Assembly (NCBI GenBank): GCA_045539625.1
Contig: JAZQFS010000025.1
Span: 22,785-86,784 of the forward strand
DNA length: 64,000 bases
Direction of reading: 5' to 3'
DNA from: UMGS1387 sp045539625
GTDB lineage: Bacteria; Bacillota; Clostridia; Oscillospirales; CAG-382
Positions 16,935-26,399 of this stretch are shown here, piece after piece. Below the pieces are notes generated by a model. The model saw only the letters and a list, made by a program, of their open reading frames with translations. It made no database searches and was not told the origin of the DNA. Each line of letters starts with the position of its first letter. Position 1 is the first letter of the stretch. The position numbers were made by a program, and so were the translations under genes.

Positions 16935-17583
16935 TTATTATTTCTACCACCTTATCAACATTTGCTTCAATTCCAAGGTCGGAATTATCAAGCATAACCG
17001 CATCGTCTGCAGGCTTACAGGGAGCTGTTTCTCTTTCGGAATCGTTTTTGTCTCTGACAATCATATCTTTTAAAACTTCCTCATAGGTTACGTCCTTACC
17101 CTTTTCGACAAGCTCTTTATATCTTCTCTTGGCACGACTTTCGGGTGAAGCAAACATAAAGATTTTAACATCAGCCTGAGGAAGCACCACAGTGCCTATA
17201 TCTCTGCCGTCCATAATAACATTGTTCTTCTTTGCAAAATCTCTTTGCATATCAAGAAGAAATGCACGTACCTTGGGAAGTGCGGAAACAGCCGAAGCAT
17301 ACATACTCATTTCGGGAGTTCTTATGTCGTCCGACACATCGCACCCTGACAGAAAAACATGCTGTGTTCCGTCTACCCACTTAAGTTCTATGTCAATCTT
17401 CCCGAAATTTTCGGACAAGGTCTTTTCGTCCTTTGGATCGATGGAGTTTTTCTTTGCGAAAAGTCCCACCGTTCTGTATATTGCTCCCGTATCAACATAA
17501 AGGAAGCCTATTTTTTTTGCAACAGCCTTTGCTATTGTGCTTTTACCTGCCCCTGAAGGACCGTCAATTGCTATACTGTACAT
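16909..17583 (-). CDS. cmk: Cytidylate kinase
   Basis: 224-aa (d)CMP kinase. It starts with the P-loop IAIDGPSGAGKSTIAKAVAK and continues with YVDTGAIYRT, GRDIGTVV and the lid region RAKRRYKELVEKG. Length and motif order are standard. AAAGGT precedes ATG by 10 bases. Second gene after the BaiN-like flavoprotein, with 15 bases between them. Confidence 0.96.
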   Translation of the reverse strand: MYSIAIDGPSGAGKSTIAKAVAKKIGFLYVDTGAIYRTVGLFAKKNSIDPKDEKTLSENFGKIDIELKWVDGTQHVFLSGCDVSDDIRTPEMSMYASAVSALPKVRAFLLDMQRDFAKKNNVIMDGRDIGTVVLPQADVKIFMFASPESRAKRRYKELVEKGKDVTYEEVLKDMIVRDKNDSERETAPCKPADDAVMLDNSDLGIEANVDKVVEIINEKINVVL

Positions 17584-17598
17584 ATTTCACATTACCTT

Positions 17599-18900
17599 TC
17601 AGTCATTTGTCTGTGAAGCACTTTTCCCCGCCGCATATCCCGTACAGAAGGCTATCTGCAAATTAAAGCCTCCCGTATAGGCATCAACATCAAGCACCTC
17701 GCCTGCAAAATAAAGATTTTTTACTATTTTTGATTCCATTGTGGACGGATTTACCTCTTTTACGCAAATCCCTCCGCTTGTTATGATTGCTTCCTCAACG
17801 GGACGGAAGCCCGATATTTCAACCTTAAAGCATTTAAGCGTTTCAAGAATTGTTCTTCTTTGCTCCCTGCTAAGAGAATTTGTTTTCTGTTCCTTTGGTA
17901 TACCGCACTTACTCAGAAACGGCACTATCATCTTTGAAGGAAGCAGGTCGCTCATGGCATTATCCATATTTTTGTTGATGTGCTTTGCAAAGTCGGAAAG
18001 AAGTCTTGCATCAAGTGTTTTTTCATCAAGTGCAGGCTTTAAGTCTATCATAACGGTATAACGTCCGTCCTCCATATCACGCATATGGGACGATGCACTG
18101 AGTACAAGCGGTCCCGACACGCCGAAATGAGTAAAAAGCATCTCGCCCATTTCCTTGAAAACAGGCTTTTTCTTTTTGCTGTCGGTTACGGTAAGCGTTA
18201 CATTTCTCAAAGACAGCCCCATCATATCACGGCAGCATTTATCCTTGCTTGTCAGCGGCACAAGTCCGGGCTTTATTTTCTTTACTGTATGTCCCGCTTT
18301 TTCTCCGAAGATATAGCCGTCGCCGTCTGAGCCTGTCACGGGATAGGACGCTCCGCCTGTGCAGATTATACATCTGTCAAAGCAAAGCTTTTCGTTATTT
18401 TCCGTCACCACGGCACAAAACGAGCCGTCCTCGGTTACTATATCCGTTACCTTTTTATTGACAACGTGAACATTATTTTCTCGAAGCTTATTTTTCAGTA
18501 CCTTTAAAATATCAATTGCCCTGTCGGAAACGGGAAAAACTCTGTTTCCTCTTTCAACCTTTAACGGCGTTCCTCCGTTTTCAAAAAATTCCATAACCTT
18601 TTCCGACGGAAAACCATTATATGAAGCATACAGGAACTTGGAATTTACGGGAACGTTTGCCAAAAACTCTTCAAGGGTACAGGCGTTTGTCACATTACAT
18701 CTACCCTTACCAGTTATAAGAAGCTTTTTGCCAAGGTATGCGTTATCAAAGAATTTCTCCTTATCCAGCACCTTTTCCGACTTATTCTTCTCAAACAGTG
18801 TTACCTCTGCTCCGTTCTCAGCCGCCGAAAATGCCGCCATCATTCCTGCCGCACCGCCGCCGATTACAGCAACCTTTATACTATTTTCTGCTATTTTCAT
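17599..18900 (-). CDS. FAD-dependent oxidoreductase, HI0933/YhiN (BaiN-like) family
   Basis: About 433 aa. The N-terminal dinucleotide fold reads VAVIGGGAAGMMAA; GKGRCNVTNA, ICTGGASYPVTGSDGDGY and the C-terminal FAGEVLDVDAYTGGFNLQ are characteristic of this family, which includes a bile-acid 3-dehydro-reductase-like protein, though most members have no known substrate. The start is uncertain: ATG 18900 gives a 20-base overlap with the RpiR gene and a better ribosome-site distance than ATG 18909 or 18930. It leads into cmk-plsC-ispH. Confidence 0.88.
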   Translation of the reverse strand: MKIAENSIKVAVIGGGAAGMMAAFSAAENGAEVTLFEKNKSEKVLDKEKFFDNAYLGKKLLITGKGRCNVTNACTLEEFLANVPVNSKFLYASYNGFPSEKVMEFFENGGTPLKVERGNRVFPVSDRAIDILKVLKNKLRENNVHVVNKKVTDIVTEDGSFCAVVTENNEKLCFDRCIICTGGASYPVTGSDGDGYIFGEKAGHTVKKIKPGLVPLTSKDKCCRDMMGLSLRNVTLTVTDSKKKKPVFKEMGEMLFTHFGVSGPLVLSASSHMRDMEDGRYTVMIDLKPALDEKTLDARLLSDFAKHINKNMDNAMSDLLPSKMIVPFLSKCGIPKEQKTNSLSREQRRTILETLKCFKVEISGFRPVEEAIITSGGICVKEVNPSTMESKIVKNLYFAGEVLDVDAYTGGFNLQIAFCTGYAAGKSASQTND

Positions 18901-19744
18901 ACACGTCATACTCTTCCCAGATTTTTTCAAGATCGTCGAAGGTTTCTTTAATTGTATCCTTTTTCTTACGTCCTATTGCCGCAATAAGTGCGTTTATAAT
19001 GCTTAAAGGTGCAACGAGAGAGTCAACAAAGGAAGCCATATCGCTTTTTGCATAAAGCTTTGCATCTGCATAAGATGCTATGGGTGAAGAATCGGAATCG
19101 GTAATGGCGATTACATCGGCGCCCTTTCTCTTGGCAAATTCAGCGGCAAGCTTTGTACGGCTGGAGTATCTCGGAAAAGATATTGCTATCAGCACGTCAC
19201 CCTTGCTTATACGGAAAATCTGCTCAAACAGCTCGTTTGTACTGTTGGAAAACAGCAGCTTTACATTGCCGAACATATAGCACAGATAATGATTTAAAAA
19301 GTCGGCAAGTGTACTCGATGAACGTATACCGATAATAAAAATATTCTTTGCATTGCAGATAGTATCCACCGCCTGATTGAAGGAGGCTATATCAAGGTTA
19401 GCTAACGACTCCTTGATATTATTCATATCCGATGTCAGAATACCCGATGCAACATTACTGTCCGACATCATATTGTCGGCTACATCTATTCTCTGCACCG
19501 CCGTCAGCTTTGTACGAAGACTCTGCTGAAGCACGCTCTGAAATTCGGGATATCCCGAAAAACCAAGCTCCAGAGCAAATCTTACAACGGTAGATTCCGA
19601 TACGCCTATAGCAGCACCCAGCTTTGTTGCCGTAAGGTATGCCGCAATCTCTCCCGAATTCTTTATATAGCCTGCAATAAGCTTATGGCTTTTCGACATT
19701 TCGGGAAGGCGTTCTTCCATAAGTTCAAACAAATCTTTACGCAT
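18881..19744 (-). CDS. MurR/RpiR-family transcriptional regulator
   Basis: 287-aa sugar-phosphate-responsive regulator. The N-terminal helix-turn-helix (residues about 1-75, ending SESTVVRFALELGFSGYPEF) is followed by a SIS domain (about 110-240, IFIIGIRSSSTLADFL and VLIAISFPRYSSRTKLAAEFAK) that binds phosphosugars. The start at ATG 19744 is set by AGAGGTG 6 bases upstream; an upstream extension in frame runs through the promoter. It is divergent from a sugar isomerase gene, a typical regulator-target pair. Confidence 0.92.
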   Translation of the reverse strand: MRKDLFELMEERLPEMSKSHKLIAGYIKNSGEIAAYLTATKLGAAIGVSESTVVRFALELGFSGYPEFQSVLQQSLRTKLTAVQRIDVADNMMSDSNVASGILTSDMNNIKESLANLDIASFNQAVDTICNAKNIFIIGIRSSSTLADFLNHYLCYMFGNVKLLFSNSTNELFEQIFRISKGDVLIAISFPRYSSRTKLAAEFAKRKGADVIAITDSDSSPIASYADAKLYAKSDMASFVDSLVAPLSIINALIAAIGRKKKDTIKETFDDLEKIWEEYDVYENSRK

Positions 19745-19790
19745 TTTCCGCACCTCTGAATTTAAATAAGTACGCAATGGGACAAGATAT

Positions 19791-19819
19791 ATTATCTCAC
19801 TATTTTTATTTTTTGTCAA
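19791..19819 (-). promoter_or_regulatory. Promoter of the RpiR gene
   Basis: Minus strand: TTGACA, 17-bp spacer, GATAAT. Its -35 box lies 16 bases from the -35 of the divergent promoter. Confidence 0.85.
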
Positions 19820-19835
19820 GAGTTTTTGTATTTTC

Positions 19836-19864
19836 TTGACACCTGCTTTTTTTTGATATATAAT
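19836..19864 (+). promoter_or_regulatory. Promoter of the sugar isomerase gene
   Basis: Perfect TTGACA, 17-bp spacer, perfect TATAAT, 27 bases before the start codon. Back to back with the RpiR promoter. Confidence 0.9.
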
Positions 19865-19891
19865 GTAAAAAAACACTAAGGAGAGACGATA

Positions 19892-20701
19892 ATGTACACT
19901 TTGAAAATGGGTGCATCAAGTGCAGGCAGAGGAATGGAAACAAAGGCTGTTTTTGACAGCTACGAAAATTCGGGCATCGACTATATGGAAGTGTCCTCAC
20001 GCCCCCACGAATATGAAAAATATGACTGGGACGAAGTAAAAAAGGCGTGCGAGAGTTCAAAAACAAAAATATGGTCGCTCCACACCCCCTTTCACCCCGA
20101 CACACACAACATTGCCAATATGAACAAGGAAATCCGTGACTTTACAACAGAGTGCTACAAGGATTTATTTCGCAAAGCCGCCCTGCTTGGTGCAAAGTAT
20201 GTGATAATTCATCCCAGCAGTGAGCCTATAAGTGATGAGGAAAGACCTCTTGCAATACAGTATTCAAAGGAAAGCCTTAAAGCCCTTGCCGATGAAGCTG
20301 AAAAAGCAGGCGTTACAATTGCAGTGGAAAATCTTCCCAGAACCTGTCTCGGCAACACCGTTGAAGAGCTTATGGACATCATTTCCGTTGACGACAGACT
20401 TGCAATCTGCTTTGATGTAAACCATCTTTTAAAGCAGACGCACAAGCACTTCGTTTCTGTTGCGGGAAGCAGAATCAAGACCTTGCATATTTCAGACTAC
20501 GATTTCATTGACGAAAGACATCTTCTTCCCGGAAAAGGCAAGATAGACTGGAAAGAAATTCTTGACCTTCTTGAAAGCATCGGCTACGACGGACCGTTTA
20601 TGTACGAGGTAAGCCTGAAAGCTGTGGGCAGTGAAGAAAATAAGCCCGATACAGACACAGCCAAAGACAATTATAACAAAGTAATGGAGAGAAAAATTTG
20701 A
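19892..20701 (+). CDS. Sugar phosphate isomerase/epimerase (AP-endonuclease-2 TIM barrel)
   Basis: 269-aa TIM-barrel protein of the xylose-isomerase-like superfamily. Probable metal-binding strand ends are WSLHTPFHP, VIIHPSSEP, IAVENLPRT, ICFDVNHLL, LHISDYDF and MYEVSL. Substrate unknown. AAGGAGAG precedes ATG by 7 bases. The divergent RpiR regulator and two back-to-back consensus promoters suggest it is induced by a sugar phosphate (inference). The stop overlaps the start of the next gene (TTGA). Confidence 0.88.
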   Translation: MYTLKMGASSAGRGMETKAVFDSYENSGIDYMEVSSRPHEYEKYDWDEVKKACESSKTKIWSLHTPFHPDTHNIANMNKEIRDFTTECYKDLFRKAALLGAKYVIIHPSSEPISDEERPLAIQYSKESLKALADEAEKAGVTIAVENLPRTCLGNTVEELMDIISVDDRLAICFDVNHLLKQTHKHFVSVAGSRIKTLHISDYDFIDERHLLPGKGKIDWKEILDLLESIGYDGPFMYEVSLKAVGSEENKPDTDTAKDNYNKVMERKI

Positions 20702-22077
20702 AAAAGCTTACTCTTCCGTCAGTTTTCACTGACAGAATGAAAAACATCCTTGCCAAGGATTTTGACAGCTTCATAGATGAGCTTGAAAACGGTGAACCGT
20801 CAAAGGCTCTATTCTTTAACAAGACTGCCGTTATTTCAGACAGCACAAAGAATGAGCTTTGTTTATCACCCGTTCCTTTTACCTCCAACGGCTTTTACTA
20901 CGGGGCCGACAGCATCGGCAACACGCCCTTACACCACGCAGGTGCTTTTTACATACAGGACCCATCGGCAATGGCAACAATGTCGTCGGTAAGTCATCTT
21001 GAATTCAAAAACGTGCTTGACTGTTGTGCCTCACCCGGCGGCAAATCACTGTATGCTTCCGTTTGTGCCCAAAACGGCGGAGTGCTTGTTTCCAACGAAT
21101 TCAATGTCACACGGTGCAAAACCCTTGTTGGAAATATTGAACGCTTCGCCATAAAAAATGCCGTTGTCACAAACTTTGATATGACCGAGAAAAACGGTCT
21201 TTGCGATATTTACGAAGGATTTTTTGACCTGATAATCTGTGATGCACCCTGCAGCGGCGAAGGAATGTTCCGAAAGTACCCGACCGAAGCCATCGGCGAC
21301 TGGAGCGTGCAGAATGTTTTACTCTGTGCTGACAGGCAAAAGAAAATTTTAGATGTGGCATCGTCACTTGTAAAAGACGGAGGATATCTTCTTTATTCCA
21401 CCTGCACTTTTTCTCTTGACGAAAACGAGCTTCAGATTGACGCATTTTTAAAGTCACATACCGATTTTTCTCTTATTCCCGTAAGCGATGAGGTACAAAA
21501 AGTCACAGCTTTCGGTGTGATTTGCGACGGCTGTGACGAAAGCATAAGTCTTTGCAGGCGGTTTTATCCCCACGTATCAAAGGGAGAGGGACAGTTTATT
21601 GCACTTATGCAGAAAAAGAGCTGTGACTCACCTAAAAAAATCAAGTACACATCACCCCTGTCAAAGCCTTCGGAGTCCGATATAAAGGCTTTGAAGGAAT
21701 TCACCTCAAAAGCGTTATCGGAATTTGATATTTCAAAGGTATTCAAGTACAACGAAAACTTAATTTACATTGACTTTGATGCAAAAATACCGCAAAAGAA
21801 GGTGTTCTCCTGCGGTGTGAAGTTGGGAAGTATTGAAAAGAACAGGTTTATTCCTCATCATCAGCTTTTCAAATGCTTCGGCGGTGATTTTAAAAATGTA
21901 CTTGATTTAACCGACGACCTTGACGCTTGTACCAAATATTTACACGGTGAGGTAATCGGTGCAGACATTTCCAACGGCTGGTGTGCCGTGACATACGGCG
22001 GTTTTGTTCTCGGCGGAGGAAAGGCTGTTGACGGGGTTGTTAAAAATCATTATCCGAAAGGACTAAGAATCTTATAA
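20698..22077 (+). CDS. rRNA cytosine-C5 methyltransferase, NOL1/NOP2/Sun family (RsmF-like)
   Basis: 459 aa. SAM-binding motif DCCASPGGKSLY, then CDAPCSGEGMFRK with the first catalytic Cys and LYSTCTFSLDENE with the second, as expected for RNA m5C methyltransferases. The C-terminal 150 residues end in an RsmF-type PUA-like region (FVLGGGKAVDGVVKNHYPKG). The start is TTG, overlapping the preceding TGA; an ATGGAGAG ribosome site lies upstream. Which rRNA or tRNA base it methylates cannot be told. Confidence 0.9.
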   Translation: MKKLTLPSVFTDRMKNILAKDFDSFIDELENGEPSKALFFNKTAVISDSTKNELCLSPVPFTSNGFYYGADSIGNTPLHHAGAFYIQDPSAMATMSSVSHLEFKNVLDCCASPGGKSLYASVCAQNGGVLVSNEFNVTRCKTLVGNIERFAIKNAVVTNFDMTEKNGLCDIYEGFFDLIICDAPCSGEGMFRKYPTEAIGDWSVQNVLLCADRQKKILDVASSLVKDGGYLLYSTCTFSLDENELQIDAFLKSHTDFSLIPVSDEVQKVTAFGVICDGCDESISLCRRFYPHVSKGEGQFIALMQKKSCDSPKKIKYTSPLSKPSESDIKALKEFTSKALSEFDISKVFKYNENLIYIDFDAKIPQKKVFSCGVKLGSIEKNRFIPHHQLFKCFGGDFKNVLDLTDDLDACTKYLHGEVIGADISNGWCAVTYGGFVLGGGKAVDGVVKNHYPKGLRIL

Positions 22078-22080
22078 ATC

Positions 22081-22123
22081 AAAAAGGCTTGTACCAATTA
22101 CTTTGATACAAGCCATATTTTTT
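22081..22123. terminator. Bidirectional terminator
   Basis: 8-bp stem GGCTTGTA/TACAAGCC with a 13-base loop, A-run on the left and T-run on the right, between convergent genes. Confidence 0.85.
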
Positions 22124-22135
22124 ACTTTTTTCACT

Positions 22136-22870
22136 TCAACAAAACCACCCGCCGTTAACCGACAGTGTTTCGCCCGTGATATATGCCGCATCCTCATGTG
22201 CAAGAAATGCAACAGCGTGAGCAACCTCATTTGGTTTTCCCATTCGTCCTGCAGGGATTTCCTCGCAGATTGCCCTCAGCTCATCTTGCGACAGGTGTGA
22301 GTTCATTTTTGTGTCAATAATACCGGGGCACACGCAATTTACGGTAATTCCGCTTGGTGCAAGCTCCTTTGCAAGAGCCTTGGTAAAGCCGATAAGAGCA
22401 GCCTTTGATGAGGAATATGCCACCTCGCAGGACGCACCAACCTGTCCCCACACAGAAGAAATATTGATAATCCTGCCCCACTTATTATGTACCATATGCT
22501 CCGATGCTTTTTTTGAGCACAGAAATGCACTTTTCAGGTTTATGTCATGTACTCTATCCCATTCTTTTTCACTTGTATCGCACAGCATCATAACGGAAGA
22601 TATCCCTGCATTGTTTACAAGTATATCAATTCCTCCGAAGGTTTTATCAAGGGTGCGGAACATTTCGTCTGCCTCTGCTTCAACAGTAAGGTCAGCCTGT
22701 ACGTATGCCGTCTTTACACCATAGGTTTCTGACAGCACCTTGGCAAGCTTTTGTGCCTGCTCGGGCTTTGAATTTGTGTGCAAAGCCGTATTATATCCGC
22801 TTTGAGCAAGCTTTACTGCCATTGCTTCGCCTATTGTGCCTGTTGCACCTGTTACAAGTACATTTTTCAT
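22136..22870 (-). CDS. Short-chain dehydrogenase/reductase, FabG-like
   Basis: 244-aa NAD(P)-dependent oxidoreductase. Glycine motif TGATGTIGEA near the N terminus, NNAGI, catalytic Ser in IINISSVWG, and the YSSSK active-site Tyr/Lys. The C terminus ETLSVNGGWFC is typical of 3-oxoacyl-ACP reductases, but the location outside a fatty-acid cluster leaves the substrate open. ATG 22870 is chosen because AGAGGTG lies 7 bases upstream and includes the alternative GTG 22879. Last gene of a long minus-strand run. Confidence 0.88.
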   Translation of the reverse strand: MKNVLVTGATGTIGEAMAVKLAQSGYNTALHTNSKPEQAQKLAKVLSETYGVKTAYVQADLTVEAEADEMFRTLDKTFGGIDILVNNAGISSVMMLCDTSEKEWDRVHDINLKSAFLCSKKASEHMVHNKWGRIINISSVWGQVGASCEVAYSSSKAALIGFTKALAKELAPSGITVNCVCPGIIDTKMNSHLSQDELRAICEEIPAGRMGKPNEVAHAVAFLAHEDAAYITGETLSVNGGWFC

Positions 22871-22882
22871 TGCCGTCACCTC

Positions 22883-23572
22883 TTACTTTGCCGAAAACAG
22901 CACAAATCCCACCGTATTTATTGCAAAATTTGCAAACATATGGGTAAACCACGAGCTGTAGATGTTTCCGTTCTTTTCATTGAGAAAATTAAAGATTATT
23001 CCGCCGCACACAAGTCCCGCCATTACTATCACCATCAAAAGCACATCAAACATTCCCAAAGTCATACCTGCATGGTAAAACGCAAAAAGAACGGGGCTGA
23101 ATATGTATGCAAAAGTACGTGATGTGTACTTTTTCATAATGATAAAGCCAAAGCCTCTGAAGAAAAATTCTTCAAGGAAGGAATTCATCACCGAAATATA
23201 CAGTGCCACATACAGGAAATTGTCTTTTGTTATTCCCATACCTGCTTCAAGCGTGCCCGTTACTGCGGAAAAATCAAAAAAGGAGCGAGTCAGAAAATAT
23301 CCGCCCGTTATAACGGCATATATTCCAAGCCCCAGCAGCAGAGAAAGACCAAGCCCCTTACGTTTCGGTCTGAACAACGCTTTAAAATCAGCAAAGGCTT
23401 GCTTATTGAGCACAAAATAAAACAACGGAAGCACAAGGAAAAACAGTATTTTTATGGGTATTTTTGAAAAATAAGGCGGATGCACAAAGGCATCAACATA
23501 TGTAATCGCCGCTGAAAAAACAAAGAGCGCAAATATGATGTAAAAGCTGCTTTTGTTAAAAATCTTTCTCAT
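22883..23572 (-). CDS. CPBP-family intramembrane glutamic endopeptidase (Abi/CAAX type)
   Basis: 229-aa membrane protein with about six to seven hydrophobic segments. The conserved active-site motifs are EEFFFRGFGF (Glu-Glu-x3-Arg) and a His in FAFYHAGM. Bacterial members include bacteriocin self-immunity proteins, but the group is broad and no bacteriocin gene is adjacent. AAGGAG lies 8 bases before ATG. Cotranscribed with tatD and metG. Confidence 0.9.
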   Translation of the reverse strand: MRKIFNKSSFYIIFALFVFSAAITYVDAFVHPPYFSKIPIKILFFLVLPLFYFVLNKQAFADFKALFRPKRKGLGLSLLLGLGIYAVITGGYFLTRSFFDFSAVTGTLEAGMGITKDNFLYVALYISVMNSFLEEFFFRGFGFIIMKKYTSRTFAYIFSPVLFAFYHAGMTLGMFDVLLMVIVMAGLVCGGIIFNFLNEKNGNIYSSWFTHMFANFAINTVGFVLFSAK

Positions 23573-23590
23573 ACTTACACTCCTTATATT

Positions 23591-24382
23591 CTATTTGATT
23601 GAGTAAAACCGACAGGCATTATTATACGTTATTGAGCAAAATTCCTCTGCACTTATTCCAAGAAGCTCACCGCATTTTTCTGCGGTAAACTTAATGTAGT
23701 CAGATCTGTTCATCTCGCCTCTGTGAGGAACAGGTGTAAGATAGGGACAGTCGGTTTCGACAAGCAGCCTGTTAATTCCGTCGGGGTGAAGCTGACGGAT
23801 TGACTCCACTATTTCCACAATCTTACGTGCGTTTTTGAAGGTGGTAACGCCGTTGACTGAAATATAATATCCCATCTTCAGCACTTCCTTCGCCATCTCA
23901 ACCGAGCCCGAAAAGCTATGGACAACTCCTATCACATCGGGGAATTCCTTCATTATTTCAAGCACATCACCGTGAGCCTCTCTGTCATGTATTATGACAG
24001 GTGCACCCAATTTTTGTGCAAGAGCCATCTGTGCTCTGAAGCACACCTTCTGTTCTTCCTTTTCTTCGGGAGTCCAGTAGTAGTCAAGTCCGATTTCGCC
24101 GATAGCACGCACCTTGTCATTTTGGGTGTACATTCTTTCAAGCTCATTCAACCAATCGAGGTTTTCCATATCCTTTACCGCATCGGAAGGATGAACGCCC
24201 ACACTCGCATATACAAAGTCATACTTCTGCGACAATTCCACACTTTTTCTGCTTGAAGCAAGGCTTGCACCGATATTACAGATTTTTTCTACACCTGCAT
24301 TATGAACTTCTCTGAGTATCTCATCACGACTGCCGTCGAATTTTTCATCATCGTAATGGGCGTGTGAATCAAATATTGTCAT
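23591..24382 (-). CDS. TatD-family metal-dependent deoxyribonuclease (YcfH-like)
   Basis: 263-aa TIM-barrel hydrolase. The N-terminal FDSHAHYDD, GEIGLDYY, IIHDREAHGD, VVHSFSG and LLVETDCPYL motifs supply the metal ligands. The start ATGA overlaps the metG stop by 4 bases; the pair metG-tatD is widely conserved in Firmicutes. The family is described as 3'-5' nuclease or D-aminoacyl-tRNA-related; the precise role is open. Confidence 0.94.
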   Translation of the reverse strand: MTIFDSHAHYDDEKFDGSRDEILREVHNAGVEKICNIGASLASSRKSVELSQKYDFVYASVGVHPSDAVKDMENLDWLNELERMYTQNDKVRAIGEIGLDYYWTPEEKEEQKVCFRAQMALAQKLGAPVIIHDREAHGDVLEIMKEFPDVIGVVHSFSGSVEMAKEVLKMGYYISVNGVTTFKNARKIVEIVESIRQLHPDGINRLLVETDCPYLTPVPHRGEMNRSDYIKFTAEKCGELLGISAEEFCSITYNNACRFYSIK

Positions 24383-26379
24383 CTTATTTCAGAACCTGCC
24401 GGAATTTCGTCATCAAGGAAGTTAACGAAAAGCTTATCTCCTGCGCTTGCCGCAAGAATCATACCGAAGGATTCAACACCACGAAGCTTTACGGGCTTAA
24501 GATTTGCAACAAGTGCAACCTTCTTACCGATAAGCTGTTCGGGAGTATATGCCTTGGCGATGCCCGAGACTACCTGTCTCTTGTTTCCGCTGCCGTCATC
24601 AAGCTGCAAGCAAAGAAGCTTGTCGGACTTGGGAACCGGCTCACATTCAAGAACCTTTGCACAGATAAGCTTAACCTTGCAGAAATCATCAATGGTAATC
24701 TCCTGCACTTCCTCTGCTTTTTCTTCAGCCTTTTCTTCGGACTTTGCCTTTGCCTTTTCTTCTTTAGCCGCCGCCTTTTCTGCCGCAAGTCTGTCTGCTT
24801 CAAGACGTGCATTAAATTCCTTTTCGTCTATTCTCATAAACAAAGGTGTGGGAGTAGCGGTTACCTTTGCACCGTCCTCGTATTCAAAGCCAAACTTTTC
24901 TGCATCTGACCAGCTTTCAATTTTAAGCTGTGTCTTATTATCGGCTGAGCAAATCTGAGTCATAATTGTATCGGCTGCCACAGGGATAAAGGGTGAGAGC
25001 ATTATGGCACAAATTCTGATACCTTCAACAAGGTTATAAAGAACGGTGGAAAGTCTGTCCTTCTTGGTTTCGTCCTTACCGAGAACCCACGGTGCAGTTT
25101 CGTCTACATACTTATTAAGTCTTCTGAGAACTGCCATAATTTCGTCTGTAGCATCTGCAATGTGAAGTGTTTCGATAGCTTCTGTTACCTTCTTATATCC
25201 GTTTTCAACGGTAGAAATAAGGTCGTTGTCAAGCTCTGCGTCAACCTCGCCTGTTTTGGGAATTACGCCGCCGAAATACTTATTGACCATGGCAACTGTT
25301 CTGTTAACAAGGTTTCCGAGAGTATTAACAAGGTCGGCATTAAACTTATTTACAAGCATTTCATAGGTAATTGAGCCGTCATTGAGGAAAGGCATTTCAG
25401 CAAGAGTATAGTATCTTACGCCGTCTGTACCGATAAGGTCTGCAAGATAGTCGGCATACATTACATTGCCTCTTGATTTTGACATCTTGTCCATTCCCGA
25501 AAGAAGCCAGGGGTGACCTAAAATCTTCTTGGGCATAGGCTCACCCAAAGCCATAAGGATAACAGGCCAGTAAATGGTATGGAATCTTAAAATATCCTTA
25601 CCGATAATCTGAAGGTCTGCAGGCCAGTTCTTCTTATACAAATCGCTGCTTTCATCTACATCATAGCCGATAGCCGTTATGTAGTTGATAAGTGCATCCA
25701 TCCACACATAAATAACGTGACCTGGGTCAAATTCTATGGGCACGCCCCACTTGAAGGTGGAACGGGATACGCAAAGATCCTGTACACCGGGCTTTATAAA
25801 GTTATTTATCATTTCCTTCTTTCTTGCTTCGGGAACAACAAAGTCGGGGTGTGAATCAAGGTATTCTTCAAGGGGTTTCTGATACTTTGAAAGCTTGAGA
25901 AAATATGCCGATTCCTTTGCACGTGTAACTTCTCTTCCGCAGTCGGGGCACTTGCAATCCTTTGCCTGTGTGTCCGTCCAGAAGCTTTCACAGGGAGTAC
26001 AGTACCAGCCTTCATACTCACCCTTATAGATATCGCCCTTATCGTACAGCTTTTTGAAAATTTTCTGTACCGCCTTAACGTGATAATCGTCTGTGGTACG
26101 GATAAATCTGTCATAGCTGATATTCATTTTTTCCCAGATTTTCTTCATTTCGCCCGTGATGTTATCAACATACTGCTGAGGTGAAATTCCGCTTTCTGCC
26201 GCCGCATTTTCAATCTTCTGACCGTGTTCGTCAGCTCCCGTAAGGAACAGAACATCATAACCGCAAAGTCTCTTGTAGCGTGCTATGCAGTCGGTGAGAA
26301 TCATTTCATAGGTGTTACCTATGTGAGGCTTTCCCGAGGTATAGGGAATGGCGGTGGTGATATAATACTTTTCTTTCAT
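24379..26379 (-). CDS. metG: Methionyl-tRNA synthetase
   Basis: 666 aa. HIGH-type motif HIGN at residues 19-22, a single zinc knuckle with C127, C130, C144 and C147, and KMSKS at 298-302. An anticodon-binding helical domain follows, then a Lys/Glu/Ala-rich linker (about 530-560) and a C-terminal EMAP/Trbp111-like tRNA-binding domain (VKLICAKVLECEPVPKSDKL). Full length with dimerising appendix. AAGGAA precedes ATG. I see no T-box leader in the 20 bases before it; it lies inside an operon. Confidence 0.97.
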   Translation of the reverse strand: MKEKYYITTAIPYTSGKPHIGNTYEMILTDCIARYKRLCGYDVLFLTGADEHGQKIENAAAESGISPQQYVDNITGEMKKIWEKMNISYDRFIRTTDDYHVKAVQKIFKKLYDKGDIYKGEYEGWYCTPCESFWTDTQAKDCKCPDCGREVTRAKESAYFLKLSKYQKPLEEYLDSHPDFVVPEARKKEMINNFIKPGVQDLCVSRSTFKWGVPIEFDPGHVIYVWMDALINYITAIGYDVDESSDLYKKNWPADLQIIGKDILRFHTIYWPVILMALGEPMPKKILGHPWLLSGMDKMSKSRGNVMYADYLADLIGTDGVRYYTLAEMPFLNDGSITYEMLVNKFNADLVNTLGNLVNRTVAMVNKYFGGVIPKTGEVDAELDNDLISTVENGYKKVTEAIETLHIADATDEIMAVLRRLNKYVDETAPWVLGKDETKKDRLSTVLYNLVEGIRICAIMLSPFIPVAADTIMTQICSADNKTQLKIESWSDAEKFGFEYEDGAKVTATPTPLFMRIDEKEFNARLEADRLAAEKAAAKEEKAKAKSEEKAEEKAEEVQEITIDDFCKVKLICAKVLECEPVPKSDKLLCLQLDDGSGNKRQVVSGIAKAYTPEQLIGKKVALVANLKPVKLRGVESFGMILAASAGDKLFVNFLDDEIPAGSEIR

Positions 26380-26399
26380 TTTATCTACTTCCTTTCGGA

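Noticed and set aside
13265..20701. The two AP-endonuclease-2-superfamily proteins as recent duplicates
   Set aside because: Their motifs and lengths differ clearly: one is Nfo-like, the other sugar-isomerase-like. They share only the fold.
22883..23572. CPBP protease as a bacteriocin-immunity gene
   Set aside because: No bacteriocin precursor or transporter lies beside it; it is embedded in the metG-tatD operon.
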